From Ricinus communis (taxonomy: Eukaryota > Streptophyta > Magnoliopsida > Malpighiales > Euphorbiaceae): DNA of 64,000 bases. The notes under the pieces were generated by a model that saw nothing but the letters and a program-made list of their open reading frames with translations, made no database searches and had not been told where the DNA came from. The stretch spans positions 16,119,001 through 16,183,000 of the forward strand of contig NC_063263.1 in the NCBI RefSeq assembly GCF_019578655.1. Reading direction: 5' to 3'. Position 1 is the first letter of the stretch; every line of letters starts with the position of its first letter. The translations under genes were made by a program, and so were the position numbers. This document shows, piece by piece, positions 12,126 through 26,394 of this stretch.

Positions 12126-15100
12126 GACAAACTTACCAGTTTTCTTAATAATTTCTGCATTTACATTCTTGTCCCTCTACTTTTTCTGAAATGACATTTT
12201 AGACCCTGTTTTCTTTCTAGCCTTTCTGTGTTACTGTTACTGCTGCTGCTAGGTACTACCACCTTTCTCTTTTATCTCTTCCAATCCCTAGATTCTAATC
12301 TCTTTTCTCTTTACTTTTCTTTTTTAATTAAAGTACAATTAAATTATTAAAAAACAAATATTACAAAAAAATTTAAATATACATAAAATTAATTAACTAT
12401 CCCTCTTTGTCAGGCAGACTGAATATATAATTTTAAAGTTAGGAGTTGATCGTTGAGATTTTTTATTTTTAAATATGATAAAATTTATAAAAAAATTTCC
12501 TCTAAAAAATTAATATACTAATTATTAGTAAAATTAATTTTTATATTATATTTAGTTGAAATTTATAGATTATAAATTAAATATTTATGTACTTTAGATA
12601 AAATAAAAATTAATTTAAATTTTAATATATTAAAATTTGTATATAATTTATTATAACTAAACTAAATACTAACAAAATAAGTAGTATTTTTAAATGAACT
12701 AAATATTAATTTATTAATATATTTTACAACAGTAAAATATCTTAATTTTATTATTTTTATTTTATTTTTTCTTTCGTATTTTTCTAAATAAAATAAATTT
12801 TTAAAAAATTTCAACTAAATATAATTTTAGTATTATTTATAAATTAATAAATTAATATTACTTAGTCTGGATTAGAATCAAAATTTATTTAAAATTACAA
12901 GAATCTGTATGCAATTTTGAGTTTAGATTTTTCTTATATTTTCTGAACCGAATGAGTGTCAATTTTTTCTTTTTTTTTTTTTCTTCTTTTCTTTTCACGG
13001 TAAGAATGAGTTTTTTTCTTTCTTTCTTTGAACAAGGATCTATTATCTTTACCTTTTGATAAACATATTATATTAGTATATAATAGAATTGGGTTTTTCT
13101 TTTAATTTTTTTTTTTTTTTTTTTTTTTTGCACAAAGTGAAGAAATCAAGATTGGGATAGTGAAGAATATTTATGTTTCCTTTTTGTTATTATTTGGAAG
13201 ACTGACTATGCCAAGTTTGACAGCAGTTTTGTTTTCTTCTCAACTGCGTATGGTAATGTATGGGTTGGAAGTGATATGTAATGTGAAGCCAAATCTAAAT
13301 CTAATTATTCCATTTAAGAAACTATCACACCAATAACCAATCACATTAATGAGTTCTTCTTCTTTCTTTAAAATTGTTTGATTTTATGTCTAAACCAATA
13401 TAATCAATTTCATTTGAGACAAAAAAAAAAGGGATATTTTTTATGATTTTAATAACTAATGGTTATTATGCATACATATTCATACAACTTATTAATTTTA
13501 ATTAATTGGGTTTTATTCCGATTTATTAATCCTCTCAAGTTAGTTTTTTAATATTTAAATATAAAACTGACTATATTATGAAAAAGAATGAATTTTTATG
13601 GTTAGTTGAGCATACTTAATTTAGGGTTTTATAATTATTATGGACAGCTCTAGAATTATGTGTCTAACTGCTGGATGCCTTTTGGGCTGTGTATACAGTT
13701 TTGAGTTGGCACTATCTATAGCTACATCCATCTTTGATTATTTAATCATTTTAATATTATAATTTTTAATTTAATAATAAAGTACATACTTATACTTTCT
13801 TAAACACTTTTAATTTAATTTAACAAACATATACTATATTTAATGATAATATTAAACACTCACAAATATATATAAATATTATGAATGAAATTTCATATTA
13901 AAAAATGTCTAAATATTATTAAGAATATCTATTAAATTAGATCGAAAGTTATGATATTAAAATATTTAAATGATTAAATAATGAAAGTTAGATGTTGAAT
14001 ATTTATTTAGGGGTTTTGGGTTTCTATGATAATAAAATATGTTATCAAGTAGTAATTAATAAGGGATTTGGAATCAAATATTATTAGGTTATACACCGGG
14101 AAAAAGAGAAAAGAAAAGAGGAAGACTGATATTTCTTTAGCATCTTCAAGATAAAGCAAAAAGAACCATTTTTAATTTAAGTGGAAACTTCTTGGAAATT
14201 TTAATTGTTCTTTTTTCTTCTATAGCTCAAAGAATGGTTTTCTTGATATGTCTTAAACTTTTATTTTGATGTAATGAGGAAATATTAGTAATAAATTTAA
14301 GAAAAATTTTATTTCTTTTGAATTTAATGGCAAAGGATAATTGATATTCCTTCACTTAGACAATAACATAAAAGCAAAGAATTATAAAATTATTTCCTTT
14401 TTTCTGTGTTCTTCTTTTAATAATTTTTTGATTTGCCATTAAATTAATTTTACCCAAAAAAAGAAAAGAAAAGAAGGAAGGCAGCTTTGGAACTATTGGG
14501 AAGTCAATGAGTGCACGAAACAAAGTGTTGGCTTTGAAACCTGAAGCTTTAAGCTCTTTGTACCAATTAAAAATCAAGCCAATTTGATCTTTAAAAGTCT
14601 TTAATTTGGACTTTTTAACATTTAATTTGTCCCTTCATAAATGGAATAAATGTCTCAATCATTACTCGTATAGAGTTTTTATTTTCAACCTCTTGATTTG
14701 CTATCGTTTTCTATTTTTTCTGTTTTTGGTTTATATAATTCAAATTTGAGAAATTAGAGAAACCATTTCTATTTTTTGGTTTTTTGAAAACTGTTCGATC
14801 AAATTACTTAATTTTATTCTTAAATTTTACTAATTTAGCCTCTAACATTTTTAATTATTATTTATGACACTTCTCAATTTTTATTTTTTTAATATCTTTA
14901 CATCTCGATTTACAAAAAAAAAATATATTAAAAATTGAAAAAGTTAAAAAAGTCAAAAAAATTTAGAAAACGTCATAAATTAGAAAAACTATTTTTATAA
15001 ATTTATTTTAGTTATTGAAACCTGATCAATCAACTATGAATTCAATATAATAATATTTTATATTTTAAAAATTATAGGTTGGATTCTATTATTTTGATTA

Positions 15101-16867
15101 TAAATTATTTATTTGATAATATTTAAACCAAATGTTTTCATTAAAATAATTTTATATATATAAAATTTTGACTAACACTAAATTAAATACACGTAATGCA
15201 AAAATTTGATAAAAGAATTAATTGGCTATATATTATATGATATTTGAAGATTTTGTGAATTTATTAATTACTGTATTAATTATACTTATAAAATTAATAT
15301 TAAAAATATAATTAATATTCTATTTTTGAGAATTTTGAATCCTAACTTAATCAGAAAAGTAATTTATTAGTCCACATTTAATTATATCCAATTTTTTATG
15401 ACTACAATCATTATTTAATTAAAAATATATATAAATTAATCTATTAACTACATCTTAAATGTATTGATATGATAATTATAAAAATCACACATCAGTATTA
15501 TATTTATTTATCAAAAAATAAATACATATTAAAATATTTTGTATTTCCACTTTTAGGTATGAATAGTTTGCACAAATTTTTCATACATTGGAGTCAAAAC
15601 TCAAGATTAAGAGTCAACAAATTGAGTTGTGCCACTAATAATCTATGAAAAACACAGTTAATAAAGTAATATAAAACATAATAGTCCGAAAGATGAGAAT
15701 ATTCCTCAATAAACCAAAGAAAACTAATCAAATTAAATCCACAAAAGTATTGTTTATTATTAATAAAAAAGAATGTGAGTATTGTTTAGAGTGGCAATCT
15801 CGAGATTCTTGAAGCATAACAAGGACAGTTCCAGAAAAGTTGAAATTGAATAATAAATAGAAGGACGGTTTCTTAATTCCAGACCAAATAATAATAATAA
15901 TAGAAAAGCGTTGGTAGGCATTACATTAGATGACTTTGAATTGAAAGTGGCCTTTTTCTTCAATTTGTAACCTCTGTGGTGCGGCTGGTCGGTTATTATG
16001 ATTAGGGATAATTATGTGTTTAATTTCTAAATTTGTTAAATAATAGTAATAATAATAATAATTAAATTATTAAAATCAATAATTAAGTATGATAATTTGT
16101 AAAAAAATTAATAAAATGGTGTTTTTAATATATTACACTTGATATAGATTTTTATGTTAAATGATATGGAAAATAAAAGAGATATGATAATGATGTGTTG
16201 TAAAAATAATGAAATGATAAATTTGTTTATCATATATGAACATATTTTTATCAAATCATTAGAGTTTTATAGTGTAATAAAGTATTAAAATTTATAAATT
16301 TATGATTAAAAATTAAGATTATTAAATTAAAGATTAAAAATTTAGATTACTGAACTTTTATTAGTCCATAACGCTCTCTACACAATACTTCTGACACAAG
16401 TAAGGATTATTTGTACTCTCCCAATTTTTTATTTACAACATTTCTAAATTACCTCTAATCGTAAAATTTTACTCTAATATCATATTATATCATTAATAAA
16501 TTTATTTAATTTTTGACGTATTTAATAATTTTTACTTTTTCATCCATATTTGTAAGAATTTAAAAAAAAACTTATAAATCACTTGTTAAAAATATTATTT
16601 TATTATCTATAACCCCACTTAATTATTAATTTTAAAAATTTAATTACTTAATTATTATTTCTTAACAAGTTAATTATCTCTTAGTGTATATCCACACGTC
16701 ATATTTATGTATTTACACATCCCAATTTAATTGTATAAATTTACTACTATACATTGATTTTTATCGATTATTTAATTAATATTGTTATTGATAAATAAAA
16801 ATTGAGACTTCTCTAATTCAAAGGGCCAATTGATTAAGCGGAAGCTAACCTGCCGACCAGTGACCTG

Positions 16868-16891
16868 GCAATGAGGATACATCCTCATTGC
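16868..16891. repeat. 24-base near-perfect palindrome
   Basis: GCAATGAGGAT at 16868-16878 is followed by AC and then its exact reverse complement at 16881-16891. It sits in a locally GC-richer patch of about 100 bases. Confidence 0.8.
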
Positions 16892-17004
16892 AACATTTTT
16901 AAACTTGATAATCAGTCTTGTAGCCAAATATCTATAGCATTTCAAACTTTGATATTCTTTATTTGAAAATTTTTGATATATTCATTATAATAAATAGAAA
17001 AATA

Positions 17005-17030
17005 ATATATATATATATATATATATATAT
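17005..17030. repeat. (AT)n microsatellite
   Basis: Thirteen uninterrupted AT dinucleotides. Confidence 0.95.
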
Positions 17031-17749
17031 GAGTGATTTATATTTTAATATTTAATAATTATTATATATTTTATTATTTAAAATTAATAAATATATATTA
17101 ATTATTTATCTGTTTGACATATAAATAGAGATGTGTACTATATTTAAATAAAAAAAGATTTTGTAAATTGTACCAATTTTTATTATTATTTATGAATCGT
17201 TTGATAAAGTGGCAATTGGAAAGCAAGGATTACTATGTCAAATTTCTTATATTTATCACAAGTTGCTATTCCTTTGATGGAGCTTTTGAATCATTTATAT
17301 AAGAATTTTCATCAATAAAATTTCAGTATTTAAAATAAAGAAAATACCAAACCTTTGTATCTTTTCCAAGTAGGAGCAAGTTTTATGAGTTTCAATTATA
17401 TTTATCACCTTCCTCTTTTTTACTGCATCAGCATCATCACATCCCAATCTGCATAATATAACTGTATGATCCATGTCCACAGTGTCAAAATCCATCATCT
17501 CATGATTTGCACAAGTGAAAAGGATTCTGTAATCCTATTATTACTGCCCTTATTCAAAAACAAATAAATAAATAAATAAACTTCAAAAACTATAGTGAGA
17601 TTTATAAAATATCAAGTTAGAGATATATTATAAATTATCATAGCGTTTCTAATATATTTTTTATATATATCAAATTATTTATTTTAAAGAGTCATGTTAT
17701 AAAATCACACTCAATATATATATTTTTTTATTTTTTAAATATAAAGTAG

Positions 17750-17803
17750 AGAGTCGATTTGGCTCTCTACATATAGAGAGAGCCAAACTTCACTCTCGAC
17801 TCT
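17750..17803. repeat. Foldback element or MITE remnant
   Basis: The outer arm AGAGTCGA (17750-17757) pairs with TCGACTCT (17796-17803). The inner arm TTTGGCTCTCT pairs exactly with AGAGAGCCAAA across an eight-base loop. The right side has an extra eight bases between the arms. Weak inverted similarity continues outward into TATA-rich sequence, as in foldback MITEs. Confidence 0.65.
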
Positions 17804-19471
17804 ATATTTTATAAATATATTATAAATTTCTATGCATTCGATTTAATTGATATTTATAATTTTTATTTTTCTATTGATAAAAATTAGAAAAAAAAAGAGA
17901 ACTTAAAATTATTAATTTTTATAAAAATAAAAGAAAGATATGGAATAAAATATAAAAAGTCTATTAAACTTAAATAGAATATTTACCTTTTATATATAGA
18001 TATTCTTTAAGATGTTTTTTATTATAGAAATTATACTATTTAAAATAAAAAGCACTATCGGAGACACTCTTAGCTGAATTTTAACGGTATATTTAATATT
18101 TTTATTTTATAAATGCATAAATCAATTTAAATTTTTTATTTAAAGTCTTGAACTAGTCTAAAATATGAATTAGTACCATGTTTATATATACAATAAAACT
18201 TCTCTACAGTGGTACTTTATATAGAAATAACATTTACATAGTGATAAAAAATTACGATTTCAATTTGGACAAATTATAAATAAAAATAAATTATATATTT
18301 TTTAGGTCATGTTTTAAGAAGATATTTATTTATATAAAATTTTTTAAAAATATATGTAATATTTTGTGTTATTGTAGTATTATTTTTCATCAATCTTATT
18401 TATAATATGATAAGATATTAATGTGTTTTATTTCTTGTCTTTATTAGTTTATTTATAAAAATAAATATTAAATTTAGAAAAAAAGATTTATTACTCAAAT
18501 TTCCATCAAATTATAATTTTTTAATAGATATAAATTTTATTTAGTTTTAAATGCATAAGTATAAATAAATGTATATGATAATAATAAACTTACAATTTAT
18601 ATTACACATTTTATGTTTTTCTACAAGATTTGGAGTGGTGTAAAACTATATGTAAATTAAATGGATGGCAATTTGTTCACCCGCTTTGCGCATGCGGGAA
18701 AAGTAGTGTCACGTGCTGCCCACAAACATTCTTAAGGAAGAAAAAAGAGAATCTGAGAAATTTATAATTATTTGAGGAATGTTTCTTCATGAGAAATAAT
18801 AATCAATTTGACTGAATAATGAATAACTTTGGAGTGGATTGGATCAGTGAGTGGCTATCTTTGCATAATTTTTAAGAGAAACAAGAATAAATAAATAAGC
18901 AAACAACAAAGCTGCATTGCATTACAAGCAACAACAAACCCTACCAATTTATTTAATTTAATTATTTAGTCCCGCACCAGGTTGAAATTAATCTTTTTGC
19001 TTCAATCATTGTCTATTTTTTACTACTTTCTTTTTTATAAATTATAATATCTTTTATTTTTTTATTTTTTTTTTTAAAAGAAGCAAATCTAATTAAAATA
19101 CTTTGGGTGATTCTATGATCTCATCTCCATTTTGAGTGGTGTTGCCTCTTTGTATTATCTGCTGGAATTCGATGAGTTTATATTATTATTATATAATAAA
19201 ATTATTAATGCAATTCTTAATTCATTCAAAGTTGCTGATTGGAATGTTTTATTTAACTTAGTATGTCTGGATCATCTTATACCATGATATTTGATTTAAA
19301 GAGAGAAATTTAAGACTTTTGTGTTTTAGTCTTTTTTTTCCTTGTTTTTTTAATAAATAAATAAAGAAAAATTTGAATTTGAGACTTCATTTAAATTATA
19401 ATTTATACCTATTGTTAGATTAAATTTATAATTATATATTGTATCAATTGAGATATGCCCATTAATCATCT

Positions 19472-19494
19472 TATATATATATATATATATATAT
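19472..19494. repeat. (AT)n microsatellite
   Basis: About eleven AT units, just after a transposon-tail-like phrase (caattgagatatgcccatta). Confidence 0.9.
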
Positions 19495-22006
19495 TATGAG
19501 ATAAAAAAAAAAAAAAAAAGTAGAAGAAGAAGCAATATTGAAATTGTAGAGGAGCTGTTGGGGTGAAGAATGAGTTTGAAAGGGGTCAAAGACTGGCTTA
19601 ATTGTTAACTGGTGTAGCTCAGTGTGGTCCTTTCTCTTCTCTCCTTCAATTATCATCACTTTTAACAACAAAATCATTCAATTTCAGGTCTTCTTCAGCA
19701 GAAGCTCTCTGCACTGCTTTTTTTTGGGTTGAATTTCTTGGAACATTCTATTTGATTTCTAGTATTCTTGTAATGATAACTAAACAAAATGGGAAGAAAG
19801 AAAAAAAAAGAGGGGGTTCAAGAGGTAGACTTCATACTAGGTACAAAAATTTACCGATAGTATATCTAATAATGGGGATTTCTCCAATCACTAATTGCAA
19901 CTCAAATTTGAGTAGGAAAGCAAGTCGTTGACTGATTAAATTTGGTCTAGTGATGAACCTTTATCTTAAAATTAAGAGATTTTGTGTTCTTTTGTTCCTT
20001 GTATACCATTAAAATCTAATATATATATATATATTTACTGCAACCTATTTTATTTTAATCGAACAACATTTTTAATGGAGTAAAAAAGATTAAGTTTAAA
20101 TAAAGATCAATTTTGAAGATTTAAAACTCTTAATAGGACACAACATAAATATCATTTAAAATCAAAGTTATGAATTGAGTTCTTGCTGTCATTCCAGATT
20201 TATTATTGGAATAAAATATTTTGATACCAGAGCATTTCCCATCTTATTTTAGACTGTTTTAGATTATATATATATATATAACACTGCAAAATCATCACCT
20301 ATAATCTAATTGAATAACATATTAGAAAGCAATAAGCAAACATATATTCACTTTTCATTATTACAAGATTACAATAATGAAAATCTCTTTCTTTAATACG
20401 ATTGACTAAGATATAAAATAATATATTATGGAATAAAGCCAAGAAAATCAAATTACATAAGTCTTGAGTTGTTATTAGTAAATAATATAAATTAAGTCAT
20501 AAAACGTTTTTAAATAATTATTGAAAAGAATATATGGTAAACTATAAAGCACAAAATAAGGTGATAGACAAAGATAAAAAGATGATTATATGAGATTTTT
20601 AGATTTTTGATTTTGAAATTTTAAATTTTATTATCATTTTTATTGATAGAGAGAAAAAGATTTTATTGAGTCAAGATTAAGTGTTATTGAACTACTTAAC
20701 TCTATTCAATAGTATAATTTTTTTTATAAAGTTACCTCATTTCGGCCTATCTTATTAATCTCGCTGGAATAGCCGTTTCGGCCCAATCTTGATCGTTCTG
20801 ATCCGAGATGACTGGGATTTTAGTCGATCCATAATAAAAAATATTTTATTCTGTTTTTCTTAATTGAAATATTCTAGTCAAAAATCTGCAAATACTAATA
20901 TACTTGAACTCATAATTGAAAAGAAATTCCTAAAAACTTCTTTTTATAGGAAGAAACTATTTTATTCATATCGAAAGAAGTCAATGTTTTGCTATATTTT
21001 TTACAATAAATTTTTGGCACGGTTTAAATTAGTTAAATTAATTTTAAATACTATATTTGAAAAGAAAATCTACTACTAAAGTTTAATAACTTATAAACCT
21101 TAGTCTTAGTTAAGAACTATCATCTGAGAGCTAACTTGGTCATTGGAGTGATAATTAAATATAACATCAAACATCTCTTTGAATTTTATTTTATTTTCAT
21201 ATTGCACATTCGATTATCTTAATGCATTCATCAATTATGAATCGAAATCATATAATTTCAATTTGCAACCTGGATCAATAAAGTGCTAAAATCTTGCAGA
21301 AAACATATTATTTCATTGGTTATTTAATTAATACATTTTTCTTTTCCATGCTTTGGTATTTTAACCTAGAAGAAGTGGCTAAATATTATGATTAGAACAT
21401 ATCTTTGTTGTGGAACCAATGATGAGGAAGTGTGCAGTACAGAGATTGAAGCACCCATTTTTCAAAAGGAAAAGATTTGCCAATCCAATTTGATACCCTT
21501 TCATTCTAAGCATGCCAATGAGCTAAACCCATGTGGAAAATATACTTCCACAACATATAACATAACATAAAAAGAAAGGAAGAAAAAAAAGAAGAAAAGC
21601 AATGAAATTGACTTTCCAAAAACATTGAAAATTCTCTGCAGTTCTAAATTTGGTCTTATTGTCGGCATTGTCGAATGTTTTTTCTTCTTCTTTTTCATTC
21701 TCTCTCACAAAAATAGTAAGTATATTCTTGATGGGTACACAACATTTTGTGTCCATGATGTTCCTTTGTGACACATATGGCTTTGTAATTTAGTTGATTT
21801 AATAATTTGGATACAGTAAGCACGTATAATTGTTACTTCCCATTAAAATTGTCTCCCCAATTCTTCAAGATTACATATCTTTGTCACTTAAAGGTTTCTT
21901 GATTTGCCAGTCACCTAGTAAAATCCCACTACCAATTTTCAACCACTTTCTTTCAGCATTTTTTGGCATCTAGCTGTTAACTACCATGAATTCACAATGA
22001 TAAATT

Positions 22007-22007
<1 letters not shown>

Positions 22008-22059
<52 letters not shown>
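22008..22059. repeat. (CT)n microsatellite
   Basis: About 26 uninterrupted CT dinucleotides. Confidence 0.97.
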
Positions 22060-22060
<1 letters not shown>

Positions 22061-25000
22061 TTCTAAGATCTTTGAATATAAAAAATCTCATGGCAAATTT
22101 ATCTTAAACTTGAGAATGTTTCTAGTTTCCTATTAATAAAACCAAAGTCGACAACTCAAAACAATAATCATATTGTGAAAGGTATTTGCTAATCAAGAGC
22201 CCAAGTCCCAGAAAGAGATATTTGTTTACTAAAACACATAAGACCCATTTGAGTATCATCTTTTGTGATCATTTAGAGGGTTAATCAAAGAAAACAAAAA
22301 GAACGAGCGATCTCTCTTAGAGGCTCAAATATGAACTGCATGTTTGAAAAAATTTAAAATGAGAACATAAAACAGTTGTCTTTAAATAAACATAATATTT
22401 ATATGATTATATAAAATATTTTTATCTTTTTAAATCAAAAATTGACTAATTAATATTTTATTTATAAAAATTAAAGAAATTATAAGTTACAGTGTTTGTA
22501 TCTATTATTTTTTTTAATGTCATTGAAAGTTTATCACTTTTATTGCGAGCAATGAAAGATGATTAATTTTTATTATATAGTCGTAATATTGGACTTCTAA
22601 TGCATTTAAAAAGAACAATATTATATTTTTTGCTAAAAAAAAACAGTACAATCAATTGTATATGATGAGCAATAACAAAGTCAAATGGGGTATGTTTTTT
22701 CTTTTCTTTTATAAACTTTAGGTGATGGGATTAACATCCTTCCACTTTGTCCCCCCTTATATTCCTTTCTTTTAAATTTTAATAAATTAAAATTAAATTA
22801 AATTTGAAATTAAATTTTTTGATTAGTTAAGTTGTAGCTTATGGTTGGAGGGTTCCTATCTCCTTTTCCATTGAGCCATTGCTTTTCTCATAGGAAAGGA
22901 ATATAATGCCAGTGCTTCCTTAACCCCTCTTTTGGGCCCCATTTTTTTGGGTTTAATCATGTGGGCCCATCTTGTCTGGGCCCATCTACACACAAAAGAA
23001 AACAAACAAATAAAATAAATAAATTTGTTGCGTAAATCAATAGGATGCCGACGTGGCATTGCTTTGAGGAGTTGGTGTCGTTGAAGTGGAGACTTGGCCC
23101 CACTTAAGTCAGCCACTTTGTGAAAAAAACACTGTAATCTTTCTCTCTCTACCTTTGCTTCTGTGGCACATTTATCCTTGTATTGGTGTGTTAATAGTAA
23201 CGGTTACTTTTTTGTAACATCATTTCATAATTTCTCTCTCTCTTTCTTTGTTGTTTTTACCCTTACAAAAAGGTTTTTATCCCACAAATGGAGATAAAAA
23301 GAAAACATTGTCACTCTTTGTTTCTCTTTTTGTGGCTTCAAGGGTGTTGCTCAAGCAAAATTAGTCAAGGGTGTTCACTTGTATTTGAATTAATCCCCAT
23401 TAATTGCTTTTATTTTATGTGAACCATGAGGATTAGTCTTAATTAAACTCGTGTGCTGTTTAAATAAAATAATCTTCCCATTTTAATACTCCAATTATAA
23501 TAGATTATTTTCAATTTGTCCAAAAATTGAGAAATTTATTTTTAATATAATTATTTATAATTACTAGAATACTCTCAGTAGACTTTTTAATATATTGATA
23601 CAATAATACGATAATTTAAATATTAATGGACTTGATAATTTATTTGTAAATTCTAAAATTGAAATAAAATAAAATTTATATTAGAATACATAGACATGTG
23701 TATAATAATATGCAATTTTAAAATTAACAGAAATGAAAATTAATTATAAAAATTGACATTTGTATTATCTAATGTCTGACATTTTATATATTTTATCATT
23801 AAAGTAATAATTAAAAAATAATATATATGTTTTAACATAATAAAAATAAAAAATAAAATATCAAACTTAGATAGTAAAAACGCCTTCTAATGACATATAT
23901 CTCCTTCTATTCATGTGCTTATGAAAGTAAATTAAATAATAGTTTCGAATGAATGATGGATATAATTATTTAAAAAACTTAATATATCGGTTTTATTTCA
24001 GTTACCAATTGCATATAGAGATTATATATTTTTACTGTATTAATAATTAAATTTGAATAATTATGTTGGGCATAAAGAAAACTTAGTCTCAAATTTTAGC
24101 CTATTGTGGATCTAACTAGATTTCGCGAGCTAAATAAATCTATTTTTAGGATTGTTTCTCAATAATTATTTGAATCTACATAAGATATTCTAAAAATAAA
24201 TCTTAAATACATAAATCAAACTAAATTATATTTTCATAGTATCATTTAAATAAATGGAATGAGTTATGCATAAAGATGGTCCAACATCTTCTCATGTTTA
24301 AATTAGAAACTGTATAATTGGATGCATAAATAGTGGTCCTTTTCAGAAAAATATTATTTATATGACAATTCCATTTTTTTTTTAAATAAGAAAATTGGGT
24401 AATAATTGCAATGACACTTCTGTGATTTGATTGTTTTTTGGGCTAATTTTTTTTTTCTATAACTACTTGATGTAACCATTCCCTAATCTAAAAAGACTAG
24501 TATAATTAGGTATGAATAAATATGGTGCTCTATATGAGGAGGAATTTTACTAGGCTTATTAGGGGTATATACATTATAAGAATGTTTAATGATTTTAAAC
24601 GACCCACTAAAAATTAAATTATCATATAACTTTACTTTAGGTAATTTGATTAATTGTTGGGTAAGTTTGCATGTGTTTCTTTGTAGCTTAAAGGTTTTGC
24701 AAGTAAATCCTTGATTACCAAATCTCTTCAAATATCACCAAAAAGGATTAAAAAAAGAAAAGAAAAGGAAAAGGGAGGTGTGTCGTTTACCTTATTATTT
24801 AAATTAAAAAAAGGGGCCGCCCAAGTGGAGGACCCCCAGCCTATATAGGCATTTGAAGGGTTCATCACAAGAAGAATATCTGAATTGCTTAAAACAGATT
24901 TGATTTTGCCCTAAAATCCGTTTCAAATTGGTCCACTCAAATGTCCATACATCAAATCTGCTCTCATAACCTTGCAATTGAACCGCCCTTCTTGTCACAA

Positions 25001-26026
25001 GAAAAATTGCATCATCACCTTCATAGCAACTTGTTCAAATTTTGTGCCCTAAAATGGGTCCATAGTATATAGTAATTGGACCTTCTACCGATCCTAGTAG
25101 TTAGATCAGCACGCTTAGTAAAATTTAACGATAAACTCAAACCATACTTTAAAAAAAAGTATTTAAAATGGTTATGGTTAATAGCTCTAATACCATAAAA
25201 AAGAACCTCAACTAATTCAATAATTTAAATTAATTGACAGAAATATTTTAAGTGGATATGAGTTTCCTTACCAGTTGTTTCAATGGAGTTTTTAAAGATT
25301 TTATAAAGTTTTGAAATCTTTAAATCTTTTTTAGGTTTTTTCAGAAAATATAATTAAGAGTAAGATTTTAAAAACTTTCAAAATTTATCAAATCGGTGAG
25401 TTGATGAAATTATAATTTAAAAAAACTATACATTACCTTTTAAAACCTTCATTTATCATTTATTTTTTTAAAATAAAATAAAATTAAAAATACCTCTTAA
25501 AATCTACATCTATTTACTTTATAAAACCTTACATTAGCAAAATCTCCCCTGTATAAATAACCAACTTGGATAGAGTCTATTATTTGAACACCTCTAGATG
25601 TATTTTCTTTTCAAAATTATTTAGATTGTATTTCAATTTATTCTTTAGCTTGAAAGAAAATAATAATGAAATCTCGTGAATAGCCGAAAATAATTATGTT
25701 GTAAATTGAGTATGAGAATAGATATTGCACCAATAGAGACATCTTGAATACATCAAGTAGATGGAAAGAAAGAATCACAAAGAAGATGATCAAATTATAT
25801 CTTAAAATACATATAAATTGATCTTTGGATGCAACCAAAATGACAGGAGTAGAAGATGAAGTTGGGTTAGCTCAGGGATGCTTTGGATGTTTGTGATACA
25901 TAGTACCCAACACAATAATGTTGGACAATTTTGTATATAGGTTGATTGATAAAGATTTTTGAAAGAAAACAGAAACAGGACGGTCCAAACACAGCATACT
26001 AATTAGATGAAACTATGTACTCAACA

Positions 26027-26030
<4 letters not shown>

Positions 26031-26089
<59 letters not shown>
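26031..26089. repeat. Compound (CT)n(AT)n microsatellite
   Basis: About 16 CT units run directly into about 14 AT units. The same compound motif occurs in inverted orientation 250 bases further on. Confidence 0.95.
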
Positions 26090-26336
26090 AGAAAAAGCTG
26101 TGTCACTCTCCATTGGACAAAGAGGAAGGAGAAGAGTATGAATATTTTTTCAATGGCAATTAATGAATGGAAATGACAATATAACATAACATTAATCTCT
26201 GTCATGCGACCTCATTTTCTGGTGCCTCTATTTGTAGAAAAGAGGACTTAGTTTCATCATTAGAACTTGTAAAGTTATATGGGTTTGTTCAAATATTTTT
26301 GATATTGGATTGGAAAACACATTGAAATTGAATGCG

Positions 26337-26337
<1 letters not shown>

Positions 26338-26393
<56 letters not shown>
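26338..26393. repeat. Compound (AT)n(AG)n microsatellite
   Basis: About 15 AT units run into about 12 AG units. This is the reverse complement in kind of the tract at 26031-26089. Confidence 0.95.
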
Positions 26394-26394
<1 letters not shown>

